Assembly (NCBI GenBank): GCA_041309605.1
Contig: JBFYZH010000115.1
Location: 1 to 64,000, forward strand
Length of the DNA: 64,000 nt
From: JALOPX01 sp041309605
Lineage (GTDB): Bacteria; Krumholzibacteriota; Krumholzibacteriia; Krumholzibacteriales; Krumholzibacteriaceae
Direction: 5' to 3'
Part shown: positions 35,710 to 43,225 of the stretch, piece by piece
Numbering within the stretch: the first letter of the stretch is position 1
How the letters are laid out: every line of letters starts with the position of its first letter
Notes under the pieces: generated by a model
The model's input: only the letters and a program-made list of their open reading frames with translations
Databases searched by the model: none
What the model was told of the DNA's origin: nothing
Made by a program: the position numbers and the translations under genes

Positions 35710-35971
35710 CGACGAACCTTCATGCGTTGAGATTCTTCATCCGCGCGGAACGGCCCGGCCTTTTGTCCCTGTCCGCCCGTTCCGCCTGTGGCCGGTAGGG
35801 GACAGCGCCGGTCCGCCCGAAGGGGCGGGAATTTGTCCACGAAAGATAAGCTTTTCCGGCGCCGTGTCAACAGCCAAGAAAAGGGAGCCGCCGGAGGAAG
35901 AAAGGGATTGCCCTCGGAAAAGGGGGGGGCGCCGCGTGATCCGGGGGGAGGTCGATCGGGGAGAGAGGCGC

Positions 35972-36787
35972 TCAGGCCCCTGAATTCTCCCGCCCCGCGA
36001 TGAACCCCCGGACCGTCCGGTAAAGCCCTTCGGGGTTCTCCGTGGCCATGGAGTGTCCGGCCCCGGCTATGTAAAACAGGGGCACCCCCGAGGCCTGGAG
36101 CAGTTTCTCGGCCGGGTAAAGTCCCCGGTTTCTTTCTCCATATATATAGCACGCGTTTTTCAGCCGGGACAGCCTGCCGACGAGCGCCGAAGTGGAGCCT
36201 TCCACCGTGTGAACGGCGCTGCGATACAGCGCGGTCCCTGAAGCGGTCGAAAAGGTTTCGAGGTATTCGAGGAGAACGGGGTCCTCCAGGCCGGCTTCCT
36301 CGAATTCCCTCTCGAGCTCCTCTCTTCCGAACCCGACGAAATCCTCCAGCGACATGTCGGCGACCCTTCCCGTCATGAAGCAGTCTTCCCGAAGCAGGTT
36401 CCCCTCCAGGTCGGCGAACGAAAGGACGCGGCCGGACGCCGTTTCGGCCATATTCATCCCCACAAGGCCGCCCATCGAATGCGCGACAAGGTGGAACGAT
36501 TCGATTTTCAGTTCGTCGAGCGCCAGGAGCGTGACGCGGGCCTGTTCGTCCATCCCGTATCCGAAATCATCCGGGGCGCGGCTCCGGCCGAACCCGGGCA
36601 GGTCGATCGCCGCCAGCGTGAAATCCTCGAGGAAGGGCGAATCGAAGGCGTGCCGGAAATGTTCCTTCGCCGATCCGAATCCGTGGATGAAAACAACGGT
36701 CCCGCCACGCCTTTCCGATACGCGGCAGGCGATCTCGAACCCTCCGGGGACTTTCAGGATTTTGTCGTTTGCGTTCATGCGCGTCAT
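35972..36787 (-). CDS. Alpha/beta hydrolase
   Basis: The first ATG (36787) has GGAAGG 6-7 nt upstream. The 271-residue cytoplasmic protein has the alpha/beta-hydrolase core: the oxyanion-hole motif VVFIHGFGSAKEHF (about 30-43), then LAAIDLPGFGRS, the nucleophile elbow VAHSMGGLVGM (Ser near 103), an acid region (ACYIYGERNRGLYP) and a final His in AGAGHSMATENPEGL (about 249). This is the haloperoxidase/esterase-type fold. No neighbour indicates the substrate. Confidence 0.87.
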   Translation of the reverse strand: MTRMNANDKILKVPGGFEIACRVSERRGGTVVFIHGFGSAKEHFRHAFDSPFLEDFTLAAIDLPGFGRSRAPDDFGYGMDEQARVTLLALDELKIESFHLVAHSMGGLVGMNMAETASGRVLSFADLEGNLLREDCFMTGRVADMSLEDFVGFGREELEREFEEAGLEDPVLLEYLETFSTASGTALYRSAVHTVEGSTSALVGRLSRLKNACYIYGERNRGLYPAEKLLQASGVPLFYIAGAGHSMATENPEGLYRTVRGFIAGRENSGA

Positions 36788-37089
36788 GCCGATCCTTCCG
36801 TTCGAGGTTGCCGGGGATGCTGCCGCCCGGGCCGGTTATCATTGTAACACGCGGTGTCAAAGGGAGCGGAATGCATGTCAAGGCGGGCGGCGGCGCGGCA
36901 GGCGAACATCGTAACACGCCTCGCGGCCCATATATCTCTTGAATCGCCGACCATTTGGAGTACAATCCGTAAGGTTCAGGATATTTCGGCTTCGGGGGGT
37001 CCGAAAATCGTGAATAATCACGGGTCTTTTCTGTATATCTGTATATCAGTATGGAATCGACGCGGCAAACTTAAAAAAAGGGGGTCGAA
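36788..37089. other. Intergenic region between divergent genes
   Basis: These 302 bp lie between the minus-strand hydrolase and the plus-strand SPFH gene. They hold two copies of CATTGTAACACGC/CATCGTAACACGC (36840-36852 and 36908-36920) and a short repeat TCTGTATATC near 37030-37045. A polypurine tract (AAAAAAAGGGGG) just before 37090 serves as the ribosome binding region. No gene is supported. Confidence 0.6.
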
Positions 37090-37962
37090 ATGCTTTATTA
37101 TGTCATCGGGGCGTTCGTGATTTTCATCTTCCTCTCCGGGATAAGGATAATCAGGCCGACGCACAGGGGACTGGTCGAACGGATGGGTAAATACCAGCGT
37201 TTCGGGCAGCCGGGATTTCACTGGATCATCCCCATCATCGACCGGATGGTCAGGATCAACGTCACCGAGCAGATGATCGACGCGCAGCCCCAGGAGATCA
37301 TCACCAACGACAACCTGAACGCCCGCGTGGACGCGCAGGTCTATTTCAAGGTGAAACCGGACGAGGATAGCGTCAAGAGCTCTCAGTACAACGTGAACGA
37401 TTACAAGTACCAGATCGTAAACCTGGCCAGAACGACCCTGAGGAACATCATCGGAACCCTCACTTTGAAATCGGCGAACAGCGAGAGGGACAAGATAAAC
37501 GGCGAACTGCTCAATACCCTGGCGAAGGAGACGCAGAGCTGGGGGATGGAGATCGTGCGCACCGAGCTCAAGGAGATCGATCCGCCCAAGGACGTGCAGG
37601 AAACGATGAACAAGGTCGTCAAGGCGGAGAACGAAAAGATCGCCGCCCTCGACTTCGCGAACGCTGTGGAAAGGGAGGCGGACGGCACGAAGAGGTCGGA
37701 GATCAAGAAGGCCGAAGGTATAAGGCAGGCGAAGATCCTCGCCGCCGAGGGCGAAGCCGAGGCGATAAGGCTGGTCAACGAGGCGGCCAACAGGTATTTC
37801 GTCGGAAACGCGCAGCTTCTGCGCAAGCTCGAGGCGGTCGAGAACGCCCTTAGAAACAACGCGAAGATCGTCGTTCCGCTCGATTCGGAACTGGTCAACG
37901 TGATAGGGGACCTTTCCGGCGTGCTGCCTATGAGGCGCGGCGAGGGGAAACAGCAGCAGTAA
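37090..37962 (+). CDS. SPFH/band-7 (stomatin-like, QmcA-type) membrane protein
   Basis: The 290-residue protein has one N-terminal membrane helix (about residues 2-18), then an SPFH domain: IIRPTHRGLVERMGKYQRF, GFHWIIPIIDRMVRINV, QEIITNDNLNARVDAQVYFK. A long charged coiled coil follows (KVVKAENEKIAALDFANAVE, KRSEIKKAEGIRQAKILAAE). This is the layout of bacterial stomatin/paraslipin proteins (QmcA/YbbK type), which form large ring or cage oligomers on the membrane and scaffold membrane microdomains. These genes are often paired with an NfeD-like gene, which is absent here. Confidence 0.92.
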   Translation: MLYYVIGAFVIFIFLSGIRIIRPTHRGLVERMGKYQRFGQPGFHWIIPIIDRMVRINVTEQMIDAQPQEIITNDNLNARVDAQVYFKVKPDEDSVKSSQYNVNDYKYQIVNLARTTLRNIIGTLTLKSANSERDKINGELLNTLAKETQSWGMEIVRTELKEIDPPKDVQETMNKVVKAENEKIAALDFANAVEREADGTKRSEIKKAEGIRQAKILAAEGEAEAIRLVNEAANRYFVGNAQLLRKLEAVENALRNNAKIVVPLDSELVNVIGDLSGVLPMRRGEGKQQQ

Positions 37963-37981
37963 GGCTGACAGGACATGGGCT

Positions 37982-38017
37982 CCGGACCGGATCGCCTGCG
38001 CGCGGATTCCGGTCCGG
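37982..38017 (+). terminator. GC-rich hairpin after the SPFH gene
   Basis: CCGGACCGGA (37982-37991) pairs exactly with TCCGGTCCGG (38008-38017) around a 16-nt loop, 20 bp past the SPFH stop. No T-run follows. The ribosome binding site of the next gene starts about 17 bp downstream, so it may instead separate or attenuate the two messages. Confidence 0.4.
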
Positions 38018-38044
38018 GGCGGCTACCCGCAGTGGAGGAGAGGC

Positions 38045-38260
38045 GTGAAACGAAACTCCGCTCTGAAGGCGGTCAACCTGATCGCAGCGGTAATGCTGCT
38101 CAACCAGGTCGTGACCGGGCTGGCCCACGAAAGCATCCCGTACGAAACCTTCGAACTGGTTCACGCATCGGCCGGGCTGGTCTTCGCCGCGGCCGCGATC
38201 GCGCACCTGATCCTTAACTGGAATTGGGTGAAGACCAGTTATTTCAGGAGGACAAAATGA
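38045..38260 (+). CDS. Small two-helix membrane protein, DUF4405-like
   Basis: The GTG start at 38045 has GGAGGAG upstream. The 71-residue protein has two membrane helices (about 8-27 and 40-61). A His sits at the second helix start (LVHASAG) and another near its end (AHLILNWNW). This pattern is reminiscent of the two-helix cytochrome-b-like DUF4405 proteins, whose His residues could hold haem, but the resemblance is modest. The tail VKTSYFRRTK is basic and should face the cytoplasm. Confidence 0.68.
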   Translation: MKRNSALKAVNLIAAVMLLNQVVTGLAHESIPYETFELVHASAGLVFAAAAIAHLILNWNWVKTSYFRRTK

Positions 38261-38298
38261 CCTGCGGGCGGGGTGCGCGGTGACGACCTGTGCTTGAA

Positions 38299-38339
38299 GC
38301 GCGCCGCGAACGGCGCTCCCGGCGCGCCGCGAACGGCGC
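38299..38339. repeat. 18-bp direct repeat between convergent genes
   Basis: GCGCGCCGCGAACGGCGC occurs exactly at 38299-38316 and 38322-38339, with 5 bp between. The unit can also fold on itself (GGCGC/GCGCC-type). It fills the space between the plus-strand membrane-protein gene and the end of the minus-strand esterase, so it could act as a bidirectional hairpin. Confidence 0.7.
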
Positions 38340-38341
38340 GG

Positions 38342-39148
38342 TCAGTCCCTTATCCCCATCCATTCAAGGGCTTTTTCCAGCGGCGCGCGCACGATCGTGT
38401 GTCCGCCGTCGAAAAGAACCAGTTCGACATCGTAGCCGAAATCTTTCAGCTTCTGTCCGGCGTTGACCGCCGCCTGGTATCCGATCGTATCGTCGTCGCG
38501 GCCGTGCGCGATGAAAACCTTGAGATTCCTGCCGTTTCTTATGATCTCGTCGGTCAGGAGCCAGTCGTACTCCGCGGGGTCGGGCATCTTCCCGCCGAAA
38601 CATATTATCCCGTCGAATATCCCGGGATTCCGTATACCGGTCACGTAGGCCCAGCCGGCGCCCTGTGAAAATCCGAAGAGGCAGATTTTGTCGATGCGGT
38701 ATTTACCGCAGAGGAAGTCGGCCACCCTGACTATGAATTCGGGTATCCACGGATCGGCTTCCTTCCAGAGACCGGTGTCGTCGCCCTTGAATTCCCAAGA
38801 GTACTGGCGCGTCGATTCCATCGTGAGGTCGCTTAAGGGATATGGAGCCTCGGGCACCGCATAGATGAAGGATTGCGGTTCGAGATAATCCCATATCCTC
38901 GAAAAGCCCCTGGCGCTTCCGCCGTAGCCGTGAAGTCCGATCACGAGCGGATACGCCGTGGCCGAATCGTAATCCGCGGGAAAATAGACCCTGCACTTCT
39001 GCAGTTTCCTCACCTCGATGTGGAAGATCGTGCAATCGCTTTCAACGGTCGCCGCGGCTGGCCCGGTCGTTTCGGCCCGGGCGGCCGGAGCGAAGGCGAG
39101 AGGGCACAGGCAGAGAAAGAGTGCCGCGGTTATCATCGCATGTCCCAA
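38342..39148 (-). CDS. Secreted carboxylesterase/phospholipase-type alpha/beta hydrolase
   Basis: The TTG at 39148 is preferred as start, with GGGAGG 6 nt upstream; an ATG at 39136 is possible. MITAALFLCLCPLAFAPAARA is a signal peptide. The mature enzyme resembles the PF02230-type carboxylesterases (LVIGLHGYGGSARGF): nucleophile elbow LFGFSQGAGWAY (Ser), acid AHGRDDDTIGY (Asp), and FDGGHTIVRA (His). It should hydrolyse esters or acyl groups in the periplasm or outside. The substrate is unknown. A longer frame continues to 40375, but that part is the reverse complement of the next gene and is not real. Confidence 0.83.
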   Translation of the reverse strand: MGHAMITAALFLCLCPLAFAPAARAETTGPAAATVESDCTIFHIEVRKLQKCRVYFPADYDSATAYPLVIGLHGYGGSARGFSRIWDYLEPQSFIYAVPEAPYPLSDLTMESTRQYSWEFKGDDTGLWKEADPWIPEFIVRVADFLCGKYRIDKICLFGFSQGAGWAYVTGIRNPGIFDGIICFGGKMPDPAEYDWLLTDEIIRNGRNLKVFIAHGRDDDTIGYQAAVNAGQKLKDFGYDVELVLFDGGHTIVRAPLEKALEWMGIRD

Positions 39149-39301
39149 CGACGCCTCCCTGTATGGCGCAAAGTAAAACCAATTTCCATGTAAATATAAC
39201 AGGCCCCGATCGATATTTCCCGTGGAAATTATCCTGTACATCGCCGCCCGTAAAACTGGTATAGTTTTCCCGGGGAGAGAATCCGGACAAGGAGGAGGAC
39301 T

Positions 39302-40306
39302 ATGAAAAAAATCGTCATTGCGTGCCTGGTGTTCATTTCCTTTTTTACTGTGGCCGCCATCAAGGCGCGCGCCGGGGGCGATTCGGGAAAAGAGGCCGTG
39401 GTTTTCGCCACCTTCGCCGAAGACGGCTCCCAGCTCGTCAATATCGCTATAATGGTCGAGAGCATCCGCGCATTCGCCGGCGCCTTCAGCGGCGCGCCGA
39501 TCTGGCTGTACATGCCGGAAGAACTGAAAGCGGCGCAGGGCGAATCGATAGAAAAACTCGCCGCGATGGGCGTGGAGGTAAGATTCGGCGAGGCTCCGCC
39601 GGACGCGCTGTGGCTGCCGTTCGCGCGCAAGGTGTTCGCCTCGGCGGCGGCGGAAAAGGCGGCGGCTGGAAGAGCCGATATCCTGGCCTGGCTCGACGAC
39701 GACACGATCGTCCTCGCGCAACCGGACGATTTCATGCTTCCTGAAGGGAAATCCCTCGGTTACCGGCCGGTCATGCACAGGAATATAGGGCAGCTTTACG
39801 GCGAAACCCTCGACGCATTCTGGGGACGGGCTTTCGAACTGATGGGCGTCGGCGCAAACGCCTTCTTTCCGATGGTCACGCCGGCCGACTCCGACACGAT
39901 ACGGCCCTACTTCAACGCCGGATGCCTGGCGGTCAGGCCGGAGCGCGGGTTGCTCGGAAAGTGGGCGGAGTTTTTCCCGGTCCTGTACGGGGACGAGGCT
40001 CTGGCCGGCATGTGCAGGGAGAATGCGGGAAAAAGGATATTCATCCATCAGGCCGCCCTGGCGGGAGCGATACTGGAACATCTCGAACGCGGCGAAATGC
40101 TGGAACTTCCGGCAACGTTCAATTATCCGGTTTTCTTCAAGGAGATGTTCGGAGCGAAGCGCGAGTTCGACGACCTTACGGGAGTAGTGACGCTGAGGCA
40201 CGAGTCGTTTTTCAGGAACCCTTCGCCCGGCTGGCGCGAGAAGCTTCATGGCCCGGCCGGCAGGGTGGAGTGGATAAAAGAGCGGTTCGGCAGGAAGGTG
40301 AACTGA
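39302..40306 (+). CDS. Secreted GT-A-fold (glycosyltransferase-like) protein
   Basis: The protein has a signal peptide (MKKIVIACLVFISFFTVAAIKA). The mature part shows GT-A glycosyltransferase features: an ILAWLDDDTIVLAQP stretch (DDD at 132-134) of the metal-binding DxD type, and RPYFNAGCLAVRPERGLLGKW, the typical acceptor-side motif of GT8-like enzymes. It starts with VVFATFAEDGSQLVNIAIMV, a Rossmann-like first strand. There is no transmembrane anchor. A glycosyltransferase outside the cytoplasm lacks nucleotide-sugar supply, so it may bind glycans rather than synthesise, or the N-terminal signal may tether it. It starts 153 bp from the divergent esterase. Confidence 0.68.
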   Translation: MKKIVIACLVFISFFTVAAIKARAGGDSGKEAVVFATFAEDGSQLVNIAIMVESIRAFAGAFSGAPIWLYMPEELKAAQGESIEKLAAMGVEVRFGEAPPDALWLPFARKVFASAAAEKAAAGRADILAWLDDDTIVLAQPDDFMLPEGKSLGYRPVMHRNIGQLYGETLDAFWGRAFELMGVGANAFFPMVTPADSDTIRPYFNAGCLAVRPERGLLGKWAEFFPVLYGDEALAGMCRENAGKRIFIHQAALAGAILEHLERGEMLELPATFNYPVFFKEMFGAKREFDDLTGVVTLRHESFFRNPSPGWREKLHGPAGRVEWIKERFGRKVN

Positions 40307-40400
40307 CCCGGTCCGCGTGAGACCGGGAAGGGCATTTCGATGACTCCGCGAAAGGCGGATCTGCCGCCCGGACAATGGCTGCGCGCCGAGGGCGCCGGGG

Positions 40401-41762
40401 TTATTTCAATCCTGACGGCACTCGCGGAGTCGACAGGATTTCCCCGAATTCCCTCCACCGTTCGGCCCGCTGGTCCTCCGAAGGATACTTTCCCTCGATA
40501 TATGCCTTCACCAGGTCGTACCCGACATAATAGTTGATTATGTAACTTCTGAACTGGTCGAAGAAGGTGACCAGCTTGCGCGCCCGGTCGGGCGACAGCA
40601 GCGCGTAGGAAGAAAGGTAACCGGCCGTTTCTTCGGCGCTCGCCTTCCCGTCGAGGTAGCGGCGCGCCGCCTCCATCCGGGATTGTCCCAGGAGTCTCGT
40701 CAGTTCCTGTATCTCCGAGTAGATTTCAGCCTTTCCAGGATCCAGTCCGGCAAGGGGGTAGAGGATATCGCGTTCGTAGGCGAGCCGTTCTCCGCCGGGA
40801 AAGAGCATCTCGATGCCGTAGTTCGCCGTTCCTTCGGCAAGGAGCGACTGCGGGCTGAAAAGCGGGTAGACGGTGAATTCGACCCAGCCCCTCTTTTTCG
40901 ACAGGTTCTCCTCGAGAAGGAGGTTGTAGACGTGATGTCCAGGGTATCCCTCGTGACAGGCGAGGCCCAGAGGCGCGTCGATATAGGTCGGAAGATCGGT
41001 GTTCACCTGAATCAGGCTGTGGCCGTTTCCCTTGTACCAGTTGTATGCACCCCACGAGGTTCCGGTGACATACTCGATGTCGAACGATTCCCCCTCGGGC
41101 AGGTCGATGAATTCCTTCGTCCTTTTCCTCGCTTCCTCGATGACGGTGGCGAAGACGGCGCCCAGTTTTTCCCCGGGTATGATGAAATCCTTCCTGAAGT
41201 TTTCGAGCCTTTCCGGCAGCGTGCCGTCCGACGGGGGCAGGAGCGATTCGATCCGTTCCAGCGCGCCCTTGAAAACGCCCTCATCGAAGGCGGGGATATC
41301 GACGTCGTAGAGGGCTTTCGATTCGGAGTCGAAATCGAGTCTCGCGCCGCCGAGTATCCTGGAATAAGTTAGCAGCGCCTCCACCTGCCTGACGAGAAAT
41401 GCATGCCTGAGGCCCAACATTTTTTCGGCGCCGGCGATGTCCGGTTCGTTGAGCCGCGTCAGCAGGGAGGAGGCGTCTTTTTCTATGCTTTCAAGCGGAA
41501 GGCTGTCCCGGGCGGCCTCCTCCCGCCAGGACTCGGGGCCGTAGTAGGCGTCCACGTACATCCGGTCGTGGCAACCCGTGGCAAGAACCAGCTTCACGTA
41601 TCGTTCCGCTATCAGGTTCATCGTCGACTCGCATTCGGTTACGGGTGAATGTTGCGGCGTTTCGCATTCCGGGCCCGCGAACGCGGCGAACGCGGCAAAA
41701 AAGAACGAAAACAGGATCGGCAGCAGAAGCGCCGAAAGGCGGGCGCGCGAGTGATTGGCCAT
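40401..41762 (-). CDS. DUF885-like metallopeptidase, secreted
   Basis: The 453-residue protein starts with a signal peptide (LSALLLPILFSFFFAAFAAFA). It contains ACHEGYPGHHVYN (H270-E271 and H276-H277), the HExxPGHH-type zinc motif of DUF885-like metallopeptidases, followed by the acid helix SLLAEGTANYGIEM. N-terminal helices (residues 45-250) fit the mostly helical DUF885 fold. Activity on peptides is likely but unproven for this subgroup. It should act in the periplasm or outside. It is divergent from the methyltransferase gene on its right, separated by about 180 bp. Confidence 0.82.
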   Translation of the reverse strand: MANHSRARLSALLLPILFSFFFAAFAAFAGPECETPQHSPVTECESTMNLIAERYVKLVLATGCHDRMYVDAYYGPESWREEAARDSLPLESIEKDASSLLTRLNEPDIAGAEKMLGLRHAFLVRQVEALLTYSRILGGARLDFDSESKALYDVDIPAFDEGVFKGALERIESLLPPSDGTLPERLENFRKDFIIPGEKLGAVFATVIEEARKRTKEFIDLPEGESFDIEYVTGTSWGAYNWYKGNGHSLIQVNTDLPTYIDAPLGLACHEGYPGHHVYNLLLEENLSKKRGWVEFTVYPLFSPQSLLAEGTANYGIEMLFPGGERLAYERDILYPLAGLDPGKAEIYSEIQELTRLLGQSRMEAARRYLDGKASAEETAGYLSSYALLSPDRARKLVTFFDQFRSYIINYYVGYDLVKAYIEGKYPSEDQRAERWREFGEILSTPRVPSGLK

Positions 41763-41941
41763 TTGAAATCATCCTCCGTGCTATATGCGTATACAAGGCC
41801 CGGCGCCCTCCCCGGCGGGAATCGCGGGGCGCCCGGGCGCCGGCGGGTCCGGGCGGATTATCCGTTGAATCCGCCGTCCGAGTCAATATGTATGCAAACT
41901 TCCTCTTGTACCTTTCCGGCAGGTGGAATTAGATTCATCCC

Positions 41942-42889
41942 ATGAGGGATTTCAGGGAAATGATGGAATCGTCCAGGGTCGTGCTCACCGAGGGCGGCGT
42001 GATAGAGAGGGTCCGAAGGAGCAATCCCGCCCTGCTCGACCCTTTCATCCTGCACGCGGGGATGGTGTACGAGGAGGCGGGCAGAAAGATCCTCGGAAAC
42101 ATCTACAGGGAGTACATGGAAATCGGCCGAATTTACGGCCTTCCGTTCATCAGCCTCGCGCCTACGTGGCGTGCGAATCCAGAACGCCTCGCGCTGTCGG
42201 GTTATTCCGGGCATCCCGACATCGTCTTCGACTGCGTCGATTTTATCGACGCGATAAGGCAGGATCGCGCGGATCAATCCCGGTCGATATTCATCGGAGG
42301 GATGATGGCCTGCAGGGGGGACGCGTACCGTCCTTCGGAGGCGTTGTCCAAAAAGGAGTCGATCATCTTCCACCAGCGGCAGGCAAAGGAGCTTGCCACC
42401 AGCGCCGCGGACTTCGTCATGGCGGCGACCCTGCCGGCATATTCCGAAGCCTGGGGTATCGCCTCGGTCCTTGCGCGCCACGACCGGCCGTACGTGTTGA
42501 GTTTTGTCGTGAGGTCCGACGGGACACTTCTTGACGGGACTCCCCTGATCGAAGCGGTCGATTCGATAGATTCGCAGATCGATCCGCCGCCATTCTTCTA
42601 CATGATAAACTGCGTACATCCGGCGATATTCGAAAAGGCCTTTCTCGCCGTACGGAAATCGTCGGAAGCCGCGGCGGGACGGATTCTCGGCCTGCAGGCA
42701 AACACCTCGGCGAGGGATCCCGGGGAACTCGAGGGTCTTCCATTCCTCGATACCTCGGAGCCGGGAGAGTTCGCGGATCTTATGGCGGGCGTTCACCGGA
42801 GTTTGGGAATAAAGGTTCTCGGCGGCTGCTGCGGCTCGGACGCGAGCCACATCGCCGCGATCGCCGAAAGGGTGTGCCGCGGGTCCTGA
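41942..42889 (+). CDS. Homocysteine S-methyltransferase-family enzyme
   Basis: The 315-residue single-domain protein has the zinc-binding motifs of the homocysteine-binding (MetH-N) fold: NCVHP (C224) and GGCCGSD (C296-C297). It starts with LTEGGVIERVRRS, the equivalent of the family's glycine-rich N-terminal strand. It transfers a methyl group to homocysteine or a related thiol or selenol. The donor cannot be told, since no B12 domain or folate domain is attached. A start at 41942 is supported by clear domain homology from residue 10 on. Similar stand-alone enzymes use S-methylmethionine or betaine-like donors. Confidence 0.83.
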   Translation: MRDFREMMESSRVVLTEGGVIERVRRSNPALLDPFILHAGMVYEEAGRKILGNIYREYMEIGRIYGLPFISLAPTWRANPERLALSGYSGHPDIVFDCVDFIDAIRQDRADQSRSIFIGGMMACRGDAYRPSEALSKKESIIFHQRQAKELATSAADFVMAATLPAYSEAWGIASVLARHDRPYVLSFVVRSDGTLLDGTPLIEAVDSIDSQIDPPPFFYMINCVHPAIFEKAFLAVRKSSEAAAGRILGLQANTSARDPGELEGLPFLDTSEPGEFADLMAGVHRSLGIKVLGGCCGSDASHIAAIAERVCRGS

Positions 42890-42939
42890 GGCGCGATCCC
42901 GCGCGGGGCCCGCGTAACGAAAAAAAAGGAGAGAACGGA

Positions 42940-43131
42940 ATGGGTATCCTATGGGAGATCGTTCAGTCGGGTTTTATTTACGGGCAGAAACGCAAGTCGG
43001 ACACGATCGATGACAGGGTCCTCTTTCTCGAGCAGCAATTGTCGGCGACGCAGAAGACCATGCGCGATCTCGTCGCCAAGCTCGAGGAGATCCTGAAGAC
43101 CGACGTCGACGGAAACGGAAGGGTCGGGTAG
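42940..43131 (+). CDS. Small coiled-coil protein with calcium-loop-like tail
   Basis: The ATG at 42940 has AGGAGA 8 nt upstream, giving a 63-residue protein. A short N-terminal helix (GILWEIVQSGFIYGQKRK) leads into a predicted coiled coil (DDRVLFLEQQLSATQKTMRD then LVAKLEEIL). The end DVDGNGRVG resembles one EF-hand or dockerin calcium loop. The function is unknown; it may oligomerise. It follows the methyltransferase gene by 50 bp on the same strand. Confidence 0.66.
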   Translation: MGILWEIVQSGFIYGQKRKSDTIDDRVLFLEQQLSATQKTMRDLVAKLEEILKTDVDGNGRVG

Positions 43132-43225
43132 CTCGTTCAACGAAGGTCCTTGCCGGCGGCTCTTTGCCCGGTCGCAAACCGGCACGGGAAGATTTCATGA
43201 GACATCATGCCCGAAAGGAGCGGTG

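Noticed and set aside
39149..40375. Upstream continuation of the minus-strand frame that contains the secreted esterase.
   Set aside because: It is the reverse complement of the secreted GT-A-like gene, and the esterase signal peptide starts at 39148 with a proper ribosome binding site.
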